A stretch of DNA of 64,000 nucleotides from Acanthosepion pharaonis (lineage: Eukaryota > Mollusca > Cephalopoda > Sepiida > Sepiidae). The stretch covers positions 6,415,001-6,479,000 of the forward strand of contig CAHIKZ030000058.1 in NCBI GenBank assembly GCA_903632075.3, written 5' to 3'. This document shows positions 1 to 11,037 of the stretch, piece after piece (the stretch's first letter is position 1; each line of letters begins with the position of its first letter). The notes below the pieces were generated by a model. The model saw only the letters and a list, made by a program, of their open reading frames with translations, had not been told where the DNA came from and made no database searches. The translations under genes and the position numbers were made by a program.

Positions 1-300
1 GTTGTAAGTGATCCACATATCTGAAGGATTAAAATAAGAATTTAAATTAGGGAATTAAAAACAACAACATTTTTAATTCCACTGTTTAATCCCATCATAC
101 TTGCAGAGAGGAGAAATTACTACTGCTACTAATAATATCACAGAATTGTCTTTTCTTAAGGTTTTATTAGACATAAAAAGCCAGTTTGAATGCTCCCTTT
201 TTTTTCCCCATTTTTAAGCCTCAGTCTGAGTCCAAACAATAAAAGGGAGGTAACATAGCCCTAAGGAAAATACAAATCTAATTTCAAAAGAGACGTGGAA

Positions 301-580
301 ATATTTGTCTATATTTCTGAGATGAGGTATTGTAAGTATTCAAACTATTTACATTGTTCGGACTGTTGTCCTGATCTTTGTTGTCGTATTCACTATGTTT
401 TGGCTGTTGTACACTCCAGCCTTCGTCAGGTGATTGGAATTTTGAATTGAACCCTTTATTTTATCCACTGGGGTAGATTGTTGTCCACACCTGAAGAAAT
501 TTGGAGCATACAACAGCCGAAGCGTCATGACTATGACCAAAAAAATGAGGACAATAGTCTGAACAATGTAAATAATGTAT
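301..580 (-). mobile_element. SINE E 3' part in an inverted pair
   Basis: On the minus strand, bases 500 down to 301 match the 3' two-thirds of the SINE at 8405-8780: the stretch with GATAAAATAAAGGG, a CACCTGA(C/A)GAAGG box, then GGACAA(C)AGTC and CTCATCTCAGAAATA. From about 490 the same 3' sequence starts again on the plus strand, so 348-380 and 545-573 are inverted copies enclosing about 165 bases. It carries no protein. I read it as a head-to-head pair of 5'-truncated SINE copies or a fold-back made from one. Confidence 0.55.
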
Positions 581-869
581 AATGAAATCTTTGGTTAATG
601 TTTTAGTTTCCTGATCAAATTTTACATTATTCCAAGAATGATTAACACTAAATCATAGAAGTTAATCTGAATCTATTTGAATGAAATCAGTGGTATGACA
701 TATTTGTTTTGAGGTTTGTTTGATTATGGGGAAAGATACAATAATTCAGCAGGAATGTAAATTACAATAATGTATTTTTGGCTATAAATAAACAAAAAAT
801 AAAATAAATATTCTTTGAAGAATAGTTTATGATTTTCCAAAATAACCATTCCACTCCAAAATTCATGCA

Positions 870-1250
870 GCATTTTTGTTCATTTTAGTTCCTTACCACT
901 CCAAGACTAACTGGAATAATGCTCTTAGACAACGACCTAATCGGTTTTCTCTAAAAGAATGTTGTTCCACGTGTTCCCAAAATGCACCGAGACACTTTTC
1001 TATCTCTTCTCCATCCTTCCAACTAGTCAATACAATCATGGGTGTCATCCTCCAGTACACTGACAAAGTTCATCAGAATATCCAGCCAAAGTCTGAAGAA
1101 CCATCCCTTTGTTTGTCTGACTTGATGTTCCTTCATATATAAATCTAATTCTGACACCTGTCTTTCACAAGTGAAATGTCCTCTCCAGCCAGATTATAAC
1201 CAGTCTTTCCAATATGTCCTTTAATAGCTTACTTGCCTTGCTTTAACAGC
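870..1250 (-). pseudogene. coding-like relic, unrecognised
   Basis: On the minus strand a frame running from about 1230 to 870 reads as protein-like sequence broken by four or five stops. It includes KDGEEIEKCLGAFWEHVEQ near 1000-950 and is richer in G+C than its flanks. The composition and the cluster of charged residues suggest a decayed coding segment, either a retroposed gene piece or a transposon relic. I do not recognise the family. The plus-strand open frame over the same bases (876-1142) is probably its shadow. It could equally be chance. Confidence 0.25.
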
Positions 1251-1394
1251 AGCCACCCTCTTTAATCAATCAAATACATTATTTGCCAGATATTTTAGTT
1301 TTGACATTATTCATTATGTTGTCGAATCTAATACAATCATTTGTTCAATCCCCACTTGAAAATACCTGATAAGCCATCTAAACACAATCTATAA

Positions 1395-1399
<5 letters not shown>

Positions 1400-1432
<33 letters not shown>

Positions 1433-1467
1433 CACACACACATATATATATATATATTTGAACAAGG

Positions 1468-1525
<58 letters not shown>
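1400..1525. repeat. (TA)n/(CA)n/(TG)n compound microsatellite
   Basis: Three TA runs (1400-1429, 1442-1457, 1477-1525) are separated by a short ACACAC run and a GTGTGTGT run, so the block is roughly palindromic. Apparent Tyr-Ile proteins here are artefacts of the repeat. Confidence 0.95.
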
Positions 1526-1529
<4 letters not shown>

Positions 1530-1669
1530 ATGATCTGAAGATTGCATTCAAACATAAAACAGACTATTTCTGCTTGGTATTGATCTCACTTTTATATTTA
1601 TATATAGTCTAACTCTGATATTGAGCACTTTTTACCCATAAATATACCATACCATAAAATTATATTTTT

Positions 1670-1672
<3 letters not shown>
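1526..1672 (+). repeat. dispersed repeat K, between two (TA)n tracts
   Basis: This segment has a GATGATCTGAAGATTGCATT box, a TTGGTATTGATCTCA box and a tail GAGCACTTTTTACCCATAAA followed by ATACCATACCATAAAA. The same order recurs at 32715-32879. Parts recur at 9600-9660 (the TTG-GAC box), 25148-25230 (first boxes) and 50340-50400 (tail). In four of the five a (TA)n tract abuts the module, so the microsatellite is probably part of the transposed unit. No coding capacity is visible. Confidence 0.6.

Positions 1673-1702
<30 letters not shown>
1673..1702. repeat. (TA)n microsatellite
   Basis: About 15 TA units immediately follow the tail of the repeat K copy. Confidence 0.95.
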
Positions 1703-1707
<5 letters not shown>

Positions 1708-2249
1708 TGCAAAAATGGATTGGAGAATGTAATTCAACAGAGGATTCCTTAGGATTTGATATAAATCCATGAATCTTAAATGATAGCATGCCTTTCTTTG
1801 TCAAGGAGTCTATAATTTGTGCATTAGTTGATATGATAAGAGACTTTTGCAATTTCTTTTCTGCCTTTCATTTCTCTTGAAATATTCATCTCTATGCAAA
1901 GACTCTTATCCAAAATTTGTGTTGATGAATGTAACGCATCATAGAGAGAGGCATTGTCAGTTTTATACATTATCACTATTATCTTCAAGTTGCAACAGTT
2001 CTAATAAAAACTTCCTATGAAAAAGGCATGCCTCTGCTGCATCAACCATTGTTAATATTTCAGTTGCTAGATTACTTTTGACAACAATTCTAATAAATTT
2101 TGATTGCCAAACAATGGGCATATATATATTGTTACTTCCTACTAAAAGGTGTATATACTCTCTGCATCCTGTGTAAGACATTAAACTCTGCCCCACAGAA
2201 ATGGCACATAAAAGAAGAAAAATCTGCTGCCACGTCTCAGTTACTTTTG

Positions 2250-2388
2250 TTGTGGATATAGTGATTTATTAAGTGTAGCTTACTTGTGGCACAAGACCGA
2301 AAGTACAGGGCACCCAGTGAGGATCAAACTCACTGCTCAGTTGTAATTGATCTAACAAGACAAGCTTGCTAAGTATTACACCATGTCA
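2250..2388 (-). mobile_element. SINE D, tRNA-derived
   Basis: Read on the minus strand from 2388, the element has GACATGGTGTAATACTTAG (polymerase III A-box position), then GAGTTTGATCCTCACTGG (B box), then GTGCCCTGTACTTTCGG and CTTGTGCCAC, ending in a short AT-rich tail. The whole unit is about 135 bases and matches the two copies at 29925-30197 along its length. It is non-coding and would have been transcribed from the internal promoter and mobilised by a LINE. Confidence 0.8.
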
Positions 2389-3028
2389 AAATGCTCAAGT
2401 AATGTTGTGGATCTAGAGTCTTTCAAATTTCTGCCTGCTTCTACTGGGATATATTTTAACTTTTTTACATATTCATTCTGTCATAGTTTGATATTATATT
2501 CATTTTTCTTTATGCTTAAGCTTATGTACTGGAATTTTGCAACTTCTTCAAATTTAACTTCAAATAGATAATGAAGTTTGTCTATAACTCTGGTCTGAAA
2601 GATCTCTGTTCCTGCAAAGCAGAAATCACCAACATAGGCAGCAATTATAACCTATATTATAATAACATATAAATATTGCCTAATCATATTTTGAAACTCC
2701 TGCTCTTGATTTAATTCATCATTGAGTGTCTAACAGGATTATTATCACTTCAATCTAGATAAGTATAGTGCAAAATCTATCATAAAAAATTACATTTTTT
2801 TTTAATTTCTTGGCTATGAATTTTGTTGTTATCCATACAAAGAGAGCTTAAACAGGCTGATATCTAACATGGTTTGCATTTTGATAGTAAAGATGTAATA
2901 AATGTTTTCCTCAAATGACTTTGGTTTAATTTCAAAAAGGAATAATTCTTACTTTTACAAATGCTGAATGTTGCTAGATGTATATACACAAGTTTGATTG
3001 TTATACACAAGTGTGATTGTATGTAACA

Positions 3029-3029
<1 letters not shown>

Positions 3030-3086
<57 letters not shown>

Positions 3087-3136
3087 GTGTGTGTATGTAA
3101 CAGTATATATATATATATATATATGTGTGTGTATGT

Positions 3137-3168
<32 letters not shown>

Positions 3169-3186
3169 CTGTGTGTGTATGTAATG

Positions 3187-3217
<31 letters not shown>
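3030..3217. repeat. compound (TA)n minisatellite
   Basis: Four TA runs (3030-3084, 3103-3124, 3140-3168, 3189-3217) alternate with a spacer of the type TGTGTGTGTATGTAA. The higher-order unit is therefore TA run plus spacer, repeated about four times. Confidence 0.9.
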
Positions 3218-3219
<2 letters not shown>

Positions 3220-3382
3220 AATAATAAGAATAAAAAGTAAAATTGTCACTTAGTTGATTGATGTTACCTTCAGCATCTCAACTCCAGAGTTTCATAGGCA
3301 GAGCAATAGTAAGACATATCAAACTAATGTTCTACCATTATTAGGAGGTATTTCTGCCACACCCGATATATATCTCCACATA

Positions 3383-3938
3383 CCTTTGTGCAAATTAATT
3401 GAAACAAAATGAATAATTCTGTTATTATTTACTTTTTTCATATTTTTCCAATGAAATATAACACAGAGCACATGTTAATACTTTGTATGTCCATTCCATG
3501 AAGTTGTTCCTTGCAGATTGACCACAGATTCTTGATTCGATTTAAATCAGGAGAATTTCTGGGTGAATCTATAGTACTTTGATTTTCTCACTAGTAAAGC
3601 TGCCGGTGGATTCCTGCAGCATTACAATTTTTGTACGCTTCCTGGGAGTAACATTGGCTGTAGGATAATTAATCAACAGTTAAGACAATAGTGTCTAGGC
3701 ATGAGGAAAATCTGATGCAATCATGGATGATATTTCATATTTGCATATTTTTCAAGGCCAAACAAATTTCATCATACACCCCGAAAATAGATTCATATTA
3801 CTGCACACCACTGCAAATGACCTAATTTGAGAAAAATAGAAATTGATTATACCCTGTCACTCCAATGGGTCTAAAACTGACCATATGGTGAAAGAAAGGA
3901 AACTAAAGTGGTTGTCCCAATTAATTTGCACAATGGTG
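3383..3938 (-). mobile_element. Tc1-like transposon, internally deleted
   Basis: The ends are inverted copies: TTTGTGCAAATTAATTGAAA at the left, and TTGTCCCAATTAATTTGCAC at the right, each flanked by TA as expected for Tc1/mariner insertion. On the minus strand, about 3680-3600 reads VTPRKRTKIVMLQESTGSF, like the N-terminal DNA-binding region of Tc1 transposases, and about 3570-3500 reads SPDLNRIKNLWSICKEQL, like their C-terminal SPDLNPIENLW block. Only about 60 bases separate the two, so the catalytic centre is gone. At about 556 bp against the usual 1.3-1.7 kb it is a dead deletion derivative. Confidence 0.75.
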
Positions 3939-4282
3939 TATATATGCTCGGTATTCAAAAACAAAATAGGGTAAGAACTCTTAATCTTTATGGGTTGCTC
4001 CCCTTGGATACTCTCTTACCTAGAAAGGGATGTTCTGACCTGGAAGTGCTGAGCAGCCATTTACTTTTAGGGACACACATGAAGTAGTCAGAATAAAGCA
4101 TTCTTTCTCCATCACCTTTTCTAAGGTCCTTAATTTAAATGTACATTTAATGCAAGTAAACACAAGAGTATCTATAAGGTAACACATTCACCTAAAGGTG
4201 AGAAGATAGCACAAATAACATATGGGACAATTTATCAGGTGACATTTTCACCAAAGGTAAATGACTAGCACAAAATAATAAT

Positions 4283-4655
4283 TGAATCGTTTTTTTGTGG
4301 CTTATCAACCTTTTGCAGGTTATTTAAAGCCAGAAAATATTTCTAGATTGTAAGAATTTTTTTAGGTAATAATGGTTTAGTGATACAAGTCTTATTAATT
4401 AACTCATAGCTTGAGGGTAGAGGAGAGGAAGTGAACTCACACCTTTCCCAAGAGTATTTGTATGTAAGTGAATATAAATCCAGTGGGAATTTGAACTCAG
4501 CTCTCTGATAAACAATTCTGAACCATTATCCACTATACCACCCATACATCCAAGCTTACAGCACCTGGTATTCCCAAATGATCACCCATTTAGGTACTGA
4601 CTGGGCATTGCTTAACTTCAGGAACTGATATTTCAATGTAATGTGGCAGTGAGCA
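4283..4655 (-). mobile_element. SINE A, composite 5S rRNA-tRNA SINE
   Basis: Reading the minus strand from 4655, the first ~105 bases are a 5S rRNA-like segment with AAGTTAAGCAATG (box A region) and the block ATGGGTGATCATTTGGGAAT then ACCAGGTGCTGTAAGCTTGG. A tRNA-like head follows, with GGTGGTATAGTGGATAATGG (A box) and GAGTTCAAATTCCCA (B box). Next come a core containing CTTGGGAAAGG and the 3' tail GGCTTTAAATAACCTGCAAA and GGTTGATAAGCCAC. Four other copies lie in this window, all on the minus strand. It is non-coding. AmnSINE1 of vertebrates is a known example of the same 5S-then-tRNA architecture; relationship is not shown. Confidence 0.85.
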
Positions 4656-4739
4656 TGAAATAAAAGAACTAACAAGACAAAAGACATGCCCATCAACAGG
4701 ATGCATAAAATCCAAAGACAGAACTCTGATAATAGAGAA

Positions 4740-5220
4740 AGAAAAAATACTTTAGAGAATTTCCACAACAAACGAGGACAACCCACAATACAAAGAAATA
4801 TCAAATGACCAGAAATATGAAAATCTGAAGTGAAATCAACACTGGTCAAATTGAACAGGAACAAAGCAAAAGGACTAGATGAAACTGTAATAGAGATGCT
4901 GGCAGCCTTAGATGATTTCAGCATTGAAAAGTTATGGACATAATAAATTTAATACACAACAATGGTGATATACTGGAAGATCTAAATTTTCATAGTGCTG
5001 GCTAAGAAGCCAGATGCAAATGAATACAAACACCATCAAGCCTCAGCCTAATGAGCCATATAACAAAAATTATCTGAATTCTGATGAATAAAGCACACAA
5101 CAGAATTGGACTCAAAAAACGGACAAAAACAGTGCAGTTTCATTAAAGATAATAGAACAAGGAATGCAATATTTATGATGAGAATGATATCAGAAAGAGT
5201 GATACAAATGCAGAAGGATG
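4740..5220 (+). pseudogene. non-LTR retrotransposon reverse transcriptase, N-terminal part
   Basis: The plus strand reads as a decayed reverse-transcriptase domain. KAKGLDETVIEMLAALDDF near 4865 matches the usual NGKAxGPDxIxxEML region. A block like the ALPKKPGANE region follows near 5000, then GLKNGQKQCSFI-type and RNAIFMMRMISERVIQMQKDV near 5150-5220. Several stops and frame changes lie before 5090. The frame is cut at 5220 by the Tc1-like element 5223-6213 and resumes at 6216. Four 3' ends with a matching C-terminal region occur elsewhere in the window, but I cannot prove the same family. Confidence 0.75.
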
Positions 5221-5222
5221 TA

Positions 5223-5512
5223 CCGGGTATAACAGTAGAATTGTCCAATTAAGGATGTACCGGGTGTAACAGTAGAATTGTCAAATTAAGTTTGAACCAT
5301 TGTATCTTAGAAATGATTAAAGATATCTTACTGGAATTCTCCTAGGTTTTTATAAGACTATTGGACTCTACTTTGAGCAATAAGAATGTATAATTACTCA
5401 CCAAGCTTAATAGAAGAATTGTTATGAAATCGATCATAAACGAAAATGACATTTTCGTCATTAATTAATCATAACTAAGGCTCAGAAGCTCATGATTGAT
5501 TGAAATAAAGTT

Positions 5513-5562
<50 letters not shown>

Positions 5563-6213
5563 CTAAGGATCATTTTCTAACTTATTCAAGATGATTTTTG
5601 CTCTCTCTAACCTTCTAACTTTATGTCCTAGAGTAACAAGGTACCTCACAGATTTCATGTATGATTTCATTTTCAAATTTTTTTCACTGCTCTTTGGATT
5701 GTCATAGCTAAAACTCCTTTCTCACATGCCAAACGTCATATGGATTGAGTTGGATCTTTTCTAATTGATCCCTTTAGCTCTAATTTGAAATGATGATCCC
5801 TCTTCCAGTTGTAACTTCCTGATCCAGTTTTCCCCACTACTATTCTTTCTTTTTTAAACTTATTTGCCATTCTCTTGATGGTTCTTGAATGGACTTTGAA
5901 GATGGAAGCCAGAGTATGAATGTTGGTACCATTACTGAAGATCTGAATTATTTTTTCCTCTCACCATTGCTCAGTTGAGAAGACAGTAGGGCTGACACAA
6001 AATGATTTTAACCTGTTCTTTTTCTAGCTGAATAACTCAAAGGGTTTTTCAGTGATTCTTACAACAAATGGCATCAAGATGGCTAAATGACTTATTTGAA
6101 AACCTGGAAAAAAGAAACTCATTTAGTTTAGTGTTTTTTTTTAGATATTAAATATTTTGTGGGATGGACAATTATAGTGTAACATAATTTGGACAATTTT
6201 GCTGGTACCCAGG
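5223..6213 (-). mobile_element. Tc1-like transposon inserted in a LINE
   Basis: Terminal repeats are CCGGGTATAACAGTAGAATT at the left, and at the right (read inward) CCTGGGTACCAGCAAAATTG; both continue with GTCCAA. TA flanks both sides (5221-5222 and 6214-6215). The left terminus is present twice in tandem (5223-5255, 5260-5290). On the minus strand 5975-5575 encodes a decayed N-terminal region: IIQIFSNGTNIHTLASIFKV then HSRTIKRMANKFKKERIVV, a helix-turn-helix like that of Tc1 transposases, followed by a second half like KGSIRKDPTQSI. The DDE half was not found. A (TA)n tract lies inside at 5514-5559. Length 991 bp. Confidence 0.75.
5514..5559. repeat. (TA)n microsatellite inside the Tc1-like element
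   Basis: About 23 TA units. It lies within the boundaries of the transposon, between the left terminus and the transposase relic. Confidence 0.95.
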
Positions 6214-6215
6214 TA

Positions 6216-6260
6216 TACCTGTGTTTTATAGTAAAATATTGTGCACAAGTTATTTTTATA
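6216..6260 (+). pseudogene. LINE reverse transcriptase, continuation after insertion
   Basis: If the inserted element and one TA copy are removed, the frame runs from QMQKDV directly into YLCFI. This matches the expected QKDLYVCFIDY (DYxKAFD) block of this reverse-transcriptase type. After about six codons the similarity decays, so the catalytic Asp region is not intact. The precise junction is the main evidence for the nested order: LINE first, transposon later. Confidence 0.6.
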
Positions 6261-7154
6261 ATTATAAATTGTCAACAAAATATAATTTTGTATTAAATTA
6301 TCTTGTAGTCTCTAATTGAAAAAAAGAAGAGTTATAACAATTCTATTTTTGAATATTACTCAAGTTTATTTTTTCTGCTTGTTTGATAAAAATTAATTCT
6401 GCCAAATCTTTCAAGTCATATTTGCAATATCTCAAATCATTAAAAAAAGTCGCCAAAATGACATTCAACATTTCCATATCTATGAGAACGTGAAAGGTAA
6501 AGATTCAGAAAAGTCTGGAGGCAACTATCTTGACAGTTTATTTTCCCAAAAGTCAGACTCAATCAAAAATTGCTGTAGACTTCCGTTTAGATAAAGAATC
6601 AAACTTATATAATTATAGTTTTCATTCAATAACAAAACTTTTTGGCTGATAGAAGTTAATAGAAGAAACAAGAAATTATAAATATATAAAAAATTCCTTT
6701 ATATACATATTCAACCAATATTTGCAGGTGGGTGTGTTAGCAGTAAATCTGATTTGGAAATTATCACCATACTCATTGTAATTTCCAAGCCTCAGTCTAA
6801 GACAGTTTTCAGTTTTTGTTATGGGTTTTGTTTCTTGTATAATAAAGTGTTTCATGACCCCACACACCTTATGCTTCAGGGCTGGCTGGTAAAATAATAA
6901 CTACTAATAACTTATACCCCTAGTGTCATACCAGGACAGTTCTGACCAACAAAGAATGTATAATAAGCCTATATATAGATAATCAGCAGAAGATACAAGT
7001 AGTAGTAAATTTAATCATTAGATAAAAAGAGTATTTAGACTAGATTTGCATTTTCTTAATGAAAGAAGGCAAGAAATTTAAAGAAAACAAATTGTAACCT
7101 ATAAAATTTTATAATGGAAACTAATTTCAAACATAATGATAATAACAATAATGG

Positions 7155-7460
7155 AAAAATCTGACATTCATTGACTTGAGCAGCCAGTACTGCTTTCCGT
7201 TGAAATTTATAAAATCTTTTCCGTAAAACACATTTTCAGGAAAAAAGGTTTCTCAAATCCAGTAACTTTTATTGCAGTTTCCAGTATTGATGGGTAGTTT
7301 CCTTCTGAACTTTCTATTTAAAGTGGTGTGGAATGTTAACATCTTGATTATGTCATTATTTTCTCTATCAAGTTACATGTGCTATCCATTTTAGTTGTTG
7401 CTGCTGTTGGTAGTCCTCAAGTGATGTGGTTTCTATTATTTGGTACAGTTCTTTGGGATT
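7155..7460. repeat. dispersed repeat X
   Basis: Recognisable blocks in order are: CAGCCAGTACTGCTTTCC, TTTATAAAATCTTT, GGAATGTTAACATCTTGATT, GTTGTTGCTGCTGTTGGTAG and TTATTTGGTACA. The same series recurs at 59590-59825 and at 61990-62880, where it is split by two insertions; a weak copy lies at 27190-27385. I see no terminal repeats or coding capacity and cannot name the family. This copy is the uninterrupted one and serves as the reference for dating the insertions near 62 kb. Confidence 0.65.
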
Positions 7461-7634
7461 TTGTAGCACCAGTCTACAATGTTCACAAAAGGATGATCTT
7501 TGCCAAGACCCACTGACTTTACTTGCTCAAAGCCTTTTTGGACCATTGATCTCAGGAAGCAGTTGCATACAACTGACAGTTTAGATATTTCTATGTTCAA
7601 TTTCTTTTTCTTCTATACTTAATTTGTTATAGCT

Positions 7635-7990
7635 CAGTGGTTCTCAACCTATTTTGCTTGATGCACCCCTTTTTGCTATAAGTCAGGATGTCAATCCCCC
7701 CCACTTTTCAAGATTGTCTGACTCAAAAGGTGCATTCCAAATAATATGCATATACTATTAAAAATCTTCATTCTTTTTCCTATTAGTATGTATATATTTA
7801 TATGGATTATTTTTTTAGTGGTAAAAAACACAAGAGTTAGTGGAAAGAAAACCCAGCATGACTTCTCAGTTTCATCAATCGATGCACATTGTGGGTTGTG
7901 CTGCCTTGGGGAGTTCAAAAGTTAACATTTTGAGTCTACCAATCTGTGGCCCAAGTTGGCCCACCCCCCCATACTGAAACATAGAAATTC
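7635..7990. mobile_element. putative hAT-type transposon end
   Basis: The sequence CAGTGGTTCTCAACCTATTT at 7635, followed by GCACCCCTTTTTGCT, is a textbook-like terminus of hAT-superfamily DNA transposons (CAGNGGTTCTCAA). The right end that should read as its inverse was not found, and no 8-bp duplication could be placed, so the element is truncated or its right boundary is decayed. No transposase frame is visible. The CCCCCCC runs at 7697 and 7963 are the only other notable features. Confidence 0.4.
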
Positions 7991-8404
7991 CTACCTAGCT
8001 CAATTTTCTTACACTTAATTGTACTTAATATATCTCCCAATAGTCATCTTGACAAATGATAAATAGCTTACCCTACTTTTGCTAGTTCAATCCTTTTATT
8101 CAAATAATCCTTATAGTTTTCATTTATTAGAGACAAATAAAGATGGACAGATTATTGTTGATAATCTTTCGTCCCAATAAGATTATGAAGGGCATTCTAA
8201 TTTGAAAATCTAAATATAAAGAAAAACAACATTAATTGATTTTATGATGTTTTCAGAATATGATTTGTACCTTTTCTCTCATCAGATAAAATTCTTCACA
8301 GACAACTATCAACTAAACACAGGACACACATTATTTTTACTCATTTGTTTCATATTATGAAAATAATCAAGGTTTTGACTCAGCAATGTGAAAGAAATAC
8401 TGGT

Positions 8405-8780
8405 GCTGGCTTGTGCCTATTTGTTTTCCACTATTTAATTTAATTTTTGTTATCTGTCTGTATTTCTGAGATGAGGTATTATTTACATTATTTGGACTAT
8501 TGTCCTCATTTTTGTTTCCATATTTATTACAACATTTCAGTCGTTGTATGCTTTGGCCTTTTTCAGGTGGTTGGAATGTCGAACGTAACCCTTTATTTTG
8601 TTCATTGGGGGTAGACTGTTCTAGTTCCACGTGCCATGTTTAATGGATGTCAGTTATCAGTTATCTCCTGTTAATTCCCCTCCGAAAGTTCTCCACGGCC
8701 TTAACCAGGTATTGAACTCACACTCTTTGGGTCCTGTCACTGGATCTAACCAATGCCTTTATCCACTGTGCCATGTGTCC
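8405..8780 (-). mobile_element. SINE E, tRNA-derived, near full length
   Basis: On the minus strand from 8780: GGACACATGGCACAGTGGAT (A box), then GAGTGTGAGTTCAATACCTG (B box). A body with CGTGGAGAACTTTCGGAGG follows, then ACAAAATAAAGGGTTACG, a box CACCTGAAAAAGGCC, ACAACGACTGAAATG, GAGGACAATAGTCC and CTCATCTCAGAAATACAG. Length about 375 bases. Truncated relatives occur at 301-580 and 30905-30960. No protein. Confidence 0.75.
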
Positions 8781-9494
8781 TTGTTAACATGATTTTTTAC
8801 AATCTAACAACTATATAGTGTGTAATATATTTGTTGTTATAGAAATTCTAAATATAGTTTTTTAAAACAATAAACATAGTCAAGGGAATATTCAGTAATA
8901 GCAGTGTCAAGAGAAAAAACATCCTTTCTGCAGGTACATAGCCAAACTTTTAAAGAATTTTGACTGAGATAAAGAGAGACAAGTAAATCACCTTCCAGTT
9001 GCTAGAAAACCTAATCTACTTTAACAAGTTGTTTTCTTTTTATTTACCTTTAGACGATTCACCATTGCATATATTTGATGTTTCCTAAAGTAGAAAATTC
9101 ATTCATTAGTTTTGCAAAATTGATTCTCTTCATTTGTATATACTTATTTCTGAAGATGATACAGAAGCTACATGACCAAACTAGAGAATATGGTAATAGT
9201 ATACTACATGAAAAATCAATATAAATTTTCTTCTATGTCATCTGGAACTTGTTTAGTATAAGGGATTTGAATTTGGGTCAGAAAAGGTATAGTAAAGTAG
9301 AAAGGATTTAAATATCAAAGATTTCAAGAAAAGGTAAAACTTTAAAAATATAATATTAATTATGCATGTAATACTTGCTGAGAAATAAGCATTAATAATA
9401 AAGTAATTATATCATAGAATATGAGTTAAAGATCAAATGTAGATCAGAATCCAACAGAATTATAAGATAAAATCACAAAGAAATGTTCATCAAT

Positions 9495-9680
9495 TTAACG
9501 TTTCACTTTTATTAAAGCTTTGTCAGAGATGGAGAGAAAATAGACAAAAAGACAGAACTTTGGTATTTTTAACTTTTTTTGGATTGATTCTCATTAGTCA
9601 GTTATGCTGTCACCTCTGGGTGTTGACTACAATATACACTTATATATATTCCATCAATAAAAACACAGTTTAACCTGAAG
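9495..9680. repeat. fragments of two dispersed repeats
   Basis: 9497-9545 (GTTTCACTTTTATTAAAGC then TTTGTCAGAGATGGAGAG) matches one arm of the fold-back at 39752-39975. 9605-9650 (CACCTCTGGGTGTTGACTAC) matches the middle of repeat K, and 9676-9705 carries a CCTGAAGAAGACC box followed by GATGAAATC. No coding capacity. Confidence 0.45.
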
Positions 9681-9899
9681 AAGACCTTTTGGAGGATGAA
9701 ATCTGTAAGAGGAAATTTTTTTCCCATTTTGTCATGCAAATTTTTCATGGAAACATATGCTAAAAAGAAAAAAAATACATTCAAGTAAGGTTCATCCTGT
9801 ACAAGGGTGAGGGTCACTCGATGTAGAGGGGGTACATTAAGAGGCAGTTTATACAGATAGGAGAGGAAGATAATGGCTAACACTAGACATGAACAGGTT

Positions 9900-9978
9900 A
9901 ATATATATATATATATATATATATGTGTGTATGTGTGTGTGTTTTCAACAAAAATGTATGAAAGAAAGGTTTCTGCCC

Positions 9979-10017
<39 letters not shown>
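9900..10017. repeat. two (TA)n tracts
   Basis: TA runs at 9900-9924 (continuing into TGTGTGTATGTG) and 9981-10017 bracket 56 bases of unique sequence. Overlapping open frames here are repeat artefacts. Confidence 0.95.
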
Positions 10018-10019
<2 letters not shown>

Positions 10020-10340
10020 TGCCAGTTTCTTACTGTTTCCTACACTTTGGGGAAAATGCCATTTCCTAATATGGTAGAAACATTAGAAGTGAGCAAATCA
10101 GAAAGCAAAAATTCCAGAACATTGATTTCCTTGCTAATTTAAAATTCATATCAATGCTCAGGATTTTCTTGCGTCTTTTCTTTTTAACAAATGCAACGAT
10201 GAATGTCATTGTTTCTAATATGCATTCACTGAGATGAAATGAAAAAAAGATTAAAATTAAGAAACAAAATTCACAATTTTACCATGAAATCATGGAACAC
10301 AATTATTTTCAGACAAAAATGCCCTGGAAGCATATTTTCG

Positions 10341-10364
10341 AAAAAAAAAAAAAAAAAAAAAAAA
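10341..10364 (+). repeat. poly(A) tract
   Basis: Twenty-four consecutive A. No SINE or LINE body recognised immediately upstream, so whether it is a retroposon tail is open. Confidence 0.9.
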
Positions 10365-10777
10365 TCCAATTACTTTTAAATCCATACATTTGCAGTGTTA
10401 AGTCAAATGATACTTGTCATTTTTTTTTGTTTCTACCAGTACCAAGTGCAAAAGTTTTAGCAGTTTTTCCAGAATTTTGGCTGACTTATGCTAGTAGCCT
10501 TAATACAATATAGAATTATAAATTCAATATTATAAATATATAAATTATTTTCCATCTAGAAGATGGTCATGTCTATTTTTCTATTATATTTGATTTTCAT
10601 CAAAGAACAGTAAATCTAACATATTCAATAAGGACAATTATACCGTTACTATTTATAGAATATGAATTTATTTTAAAATATTGACAATCAGAAAGAAAAC
10701 CATTATAGTCATTAGGTGGGACTTTTTTACTTAGTTTGTGTAAATAAAATCTAAGTCAAGAAATATTATAACTTCGC

Positions 10778-10781
<4 letters not shown>

Positions 10782-10844
<63 letters not shown>
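10782..10844. repeat. (TA)n microsatellite
   Basis: About 31 TA units with no neighbouring module recognised. Confidence 0.95.
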
Positions 10845-10847
<3 letters not shown>

Positions 10848-11037
10848 TAAATTTATAGCAATATAAATTACAGAGAAAATGAAAATCCATTTTAATTAGC
10901 TTTTTGTTGTATCTGTAATTTGCAGTTTCATGTCCTTTTGCAATTTTAAGCAGTCACATAATCTTCAGGTGGTGGAAACTTCAAGTTAAGGATACAGAAA
11001 AGGTAAGTAAAAAAATGTCTTTTTTTATATTATATAT

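Noticed and set aside
4556..5248. Minus-strand frames of 122 and 66 codons
   Set aside because: Shadows of SINE A and of the plus-strand LINE reverse transcriptase.
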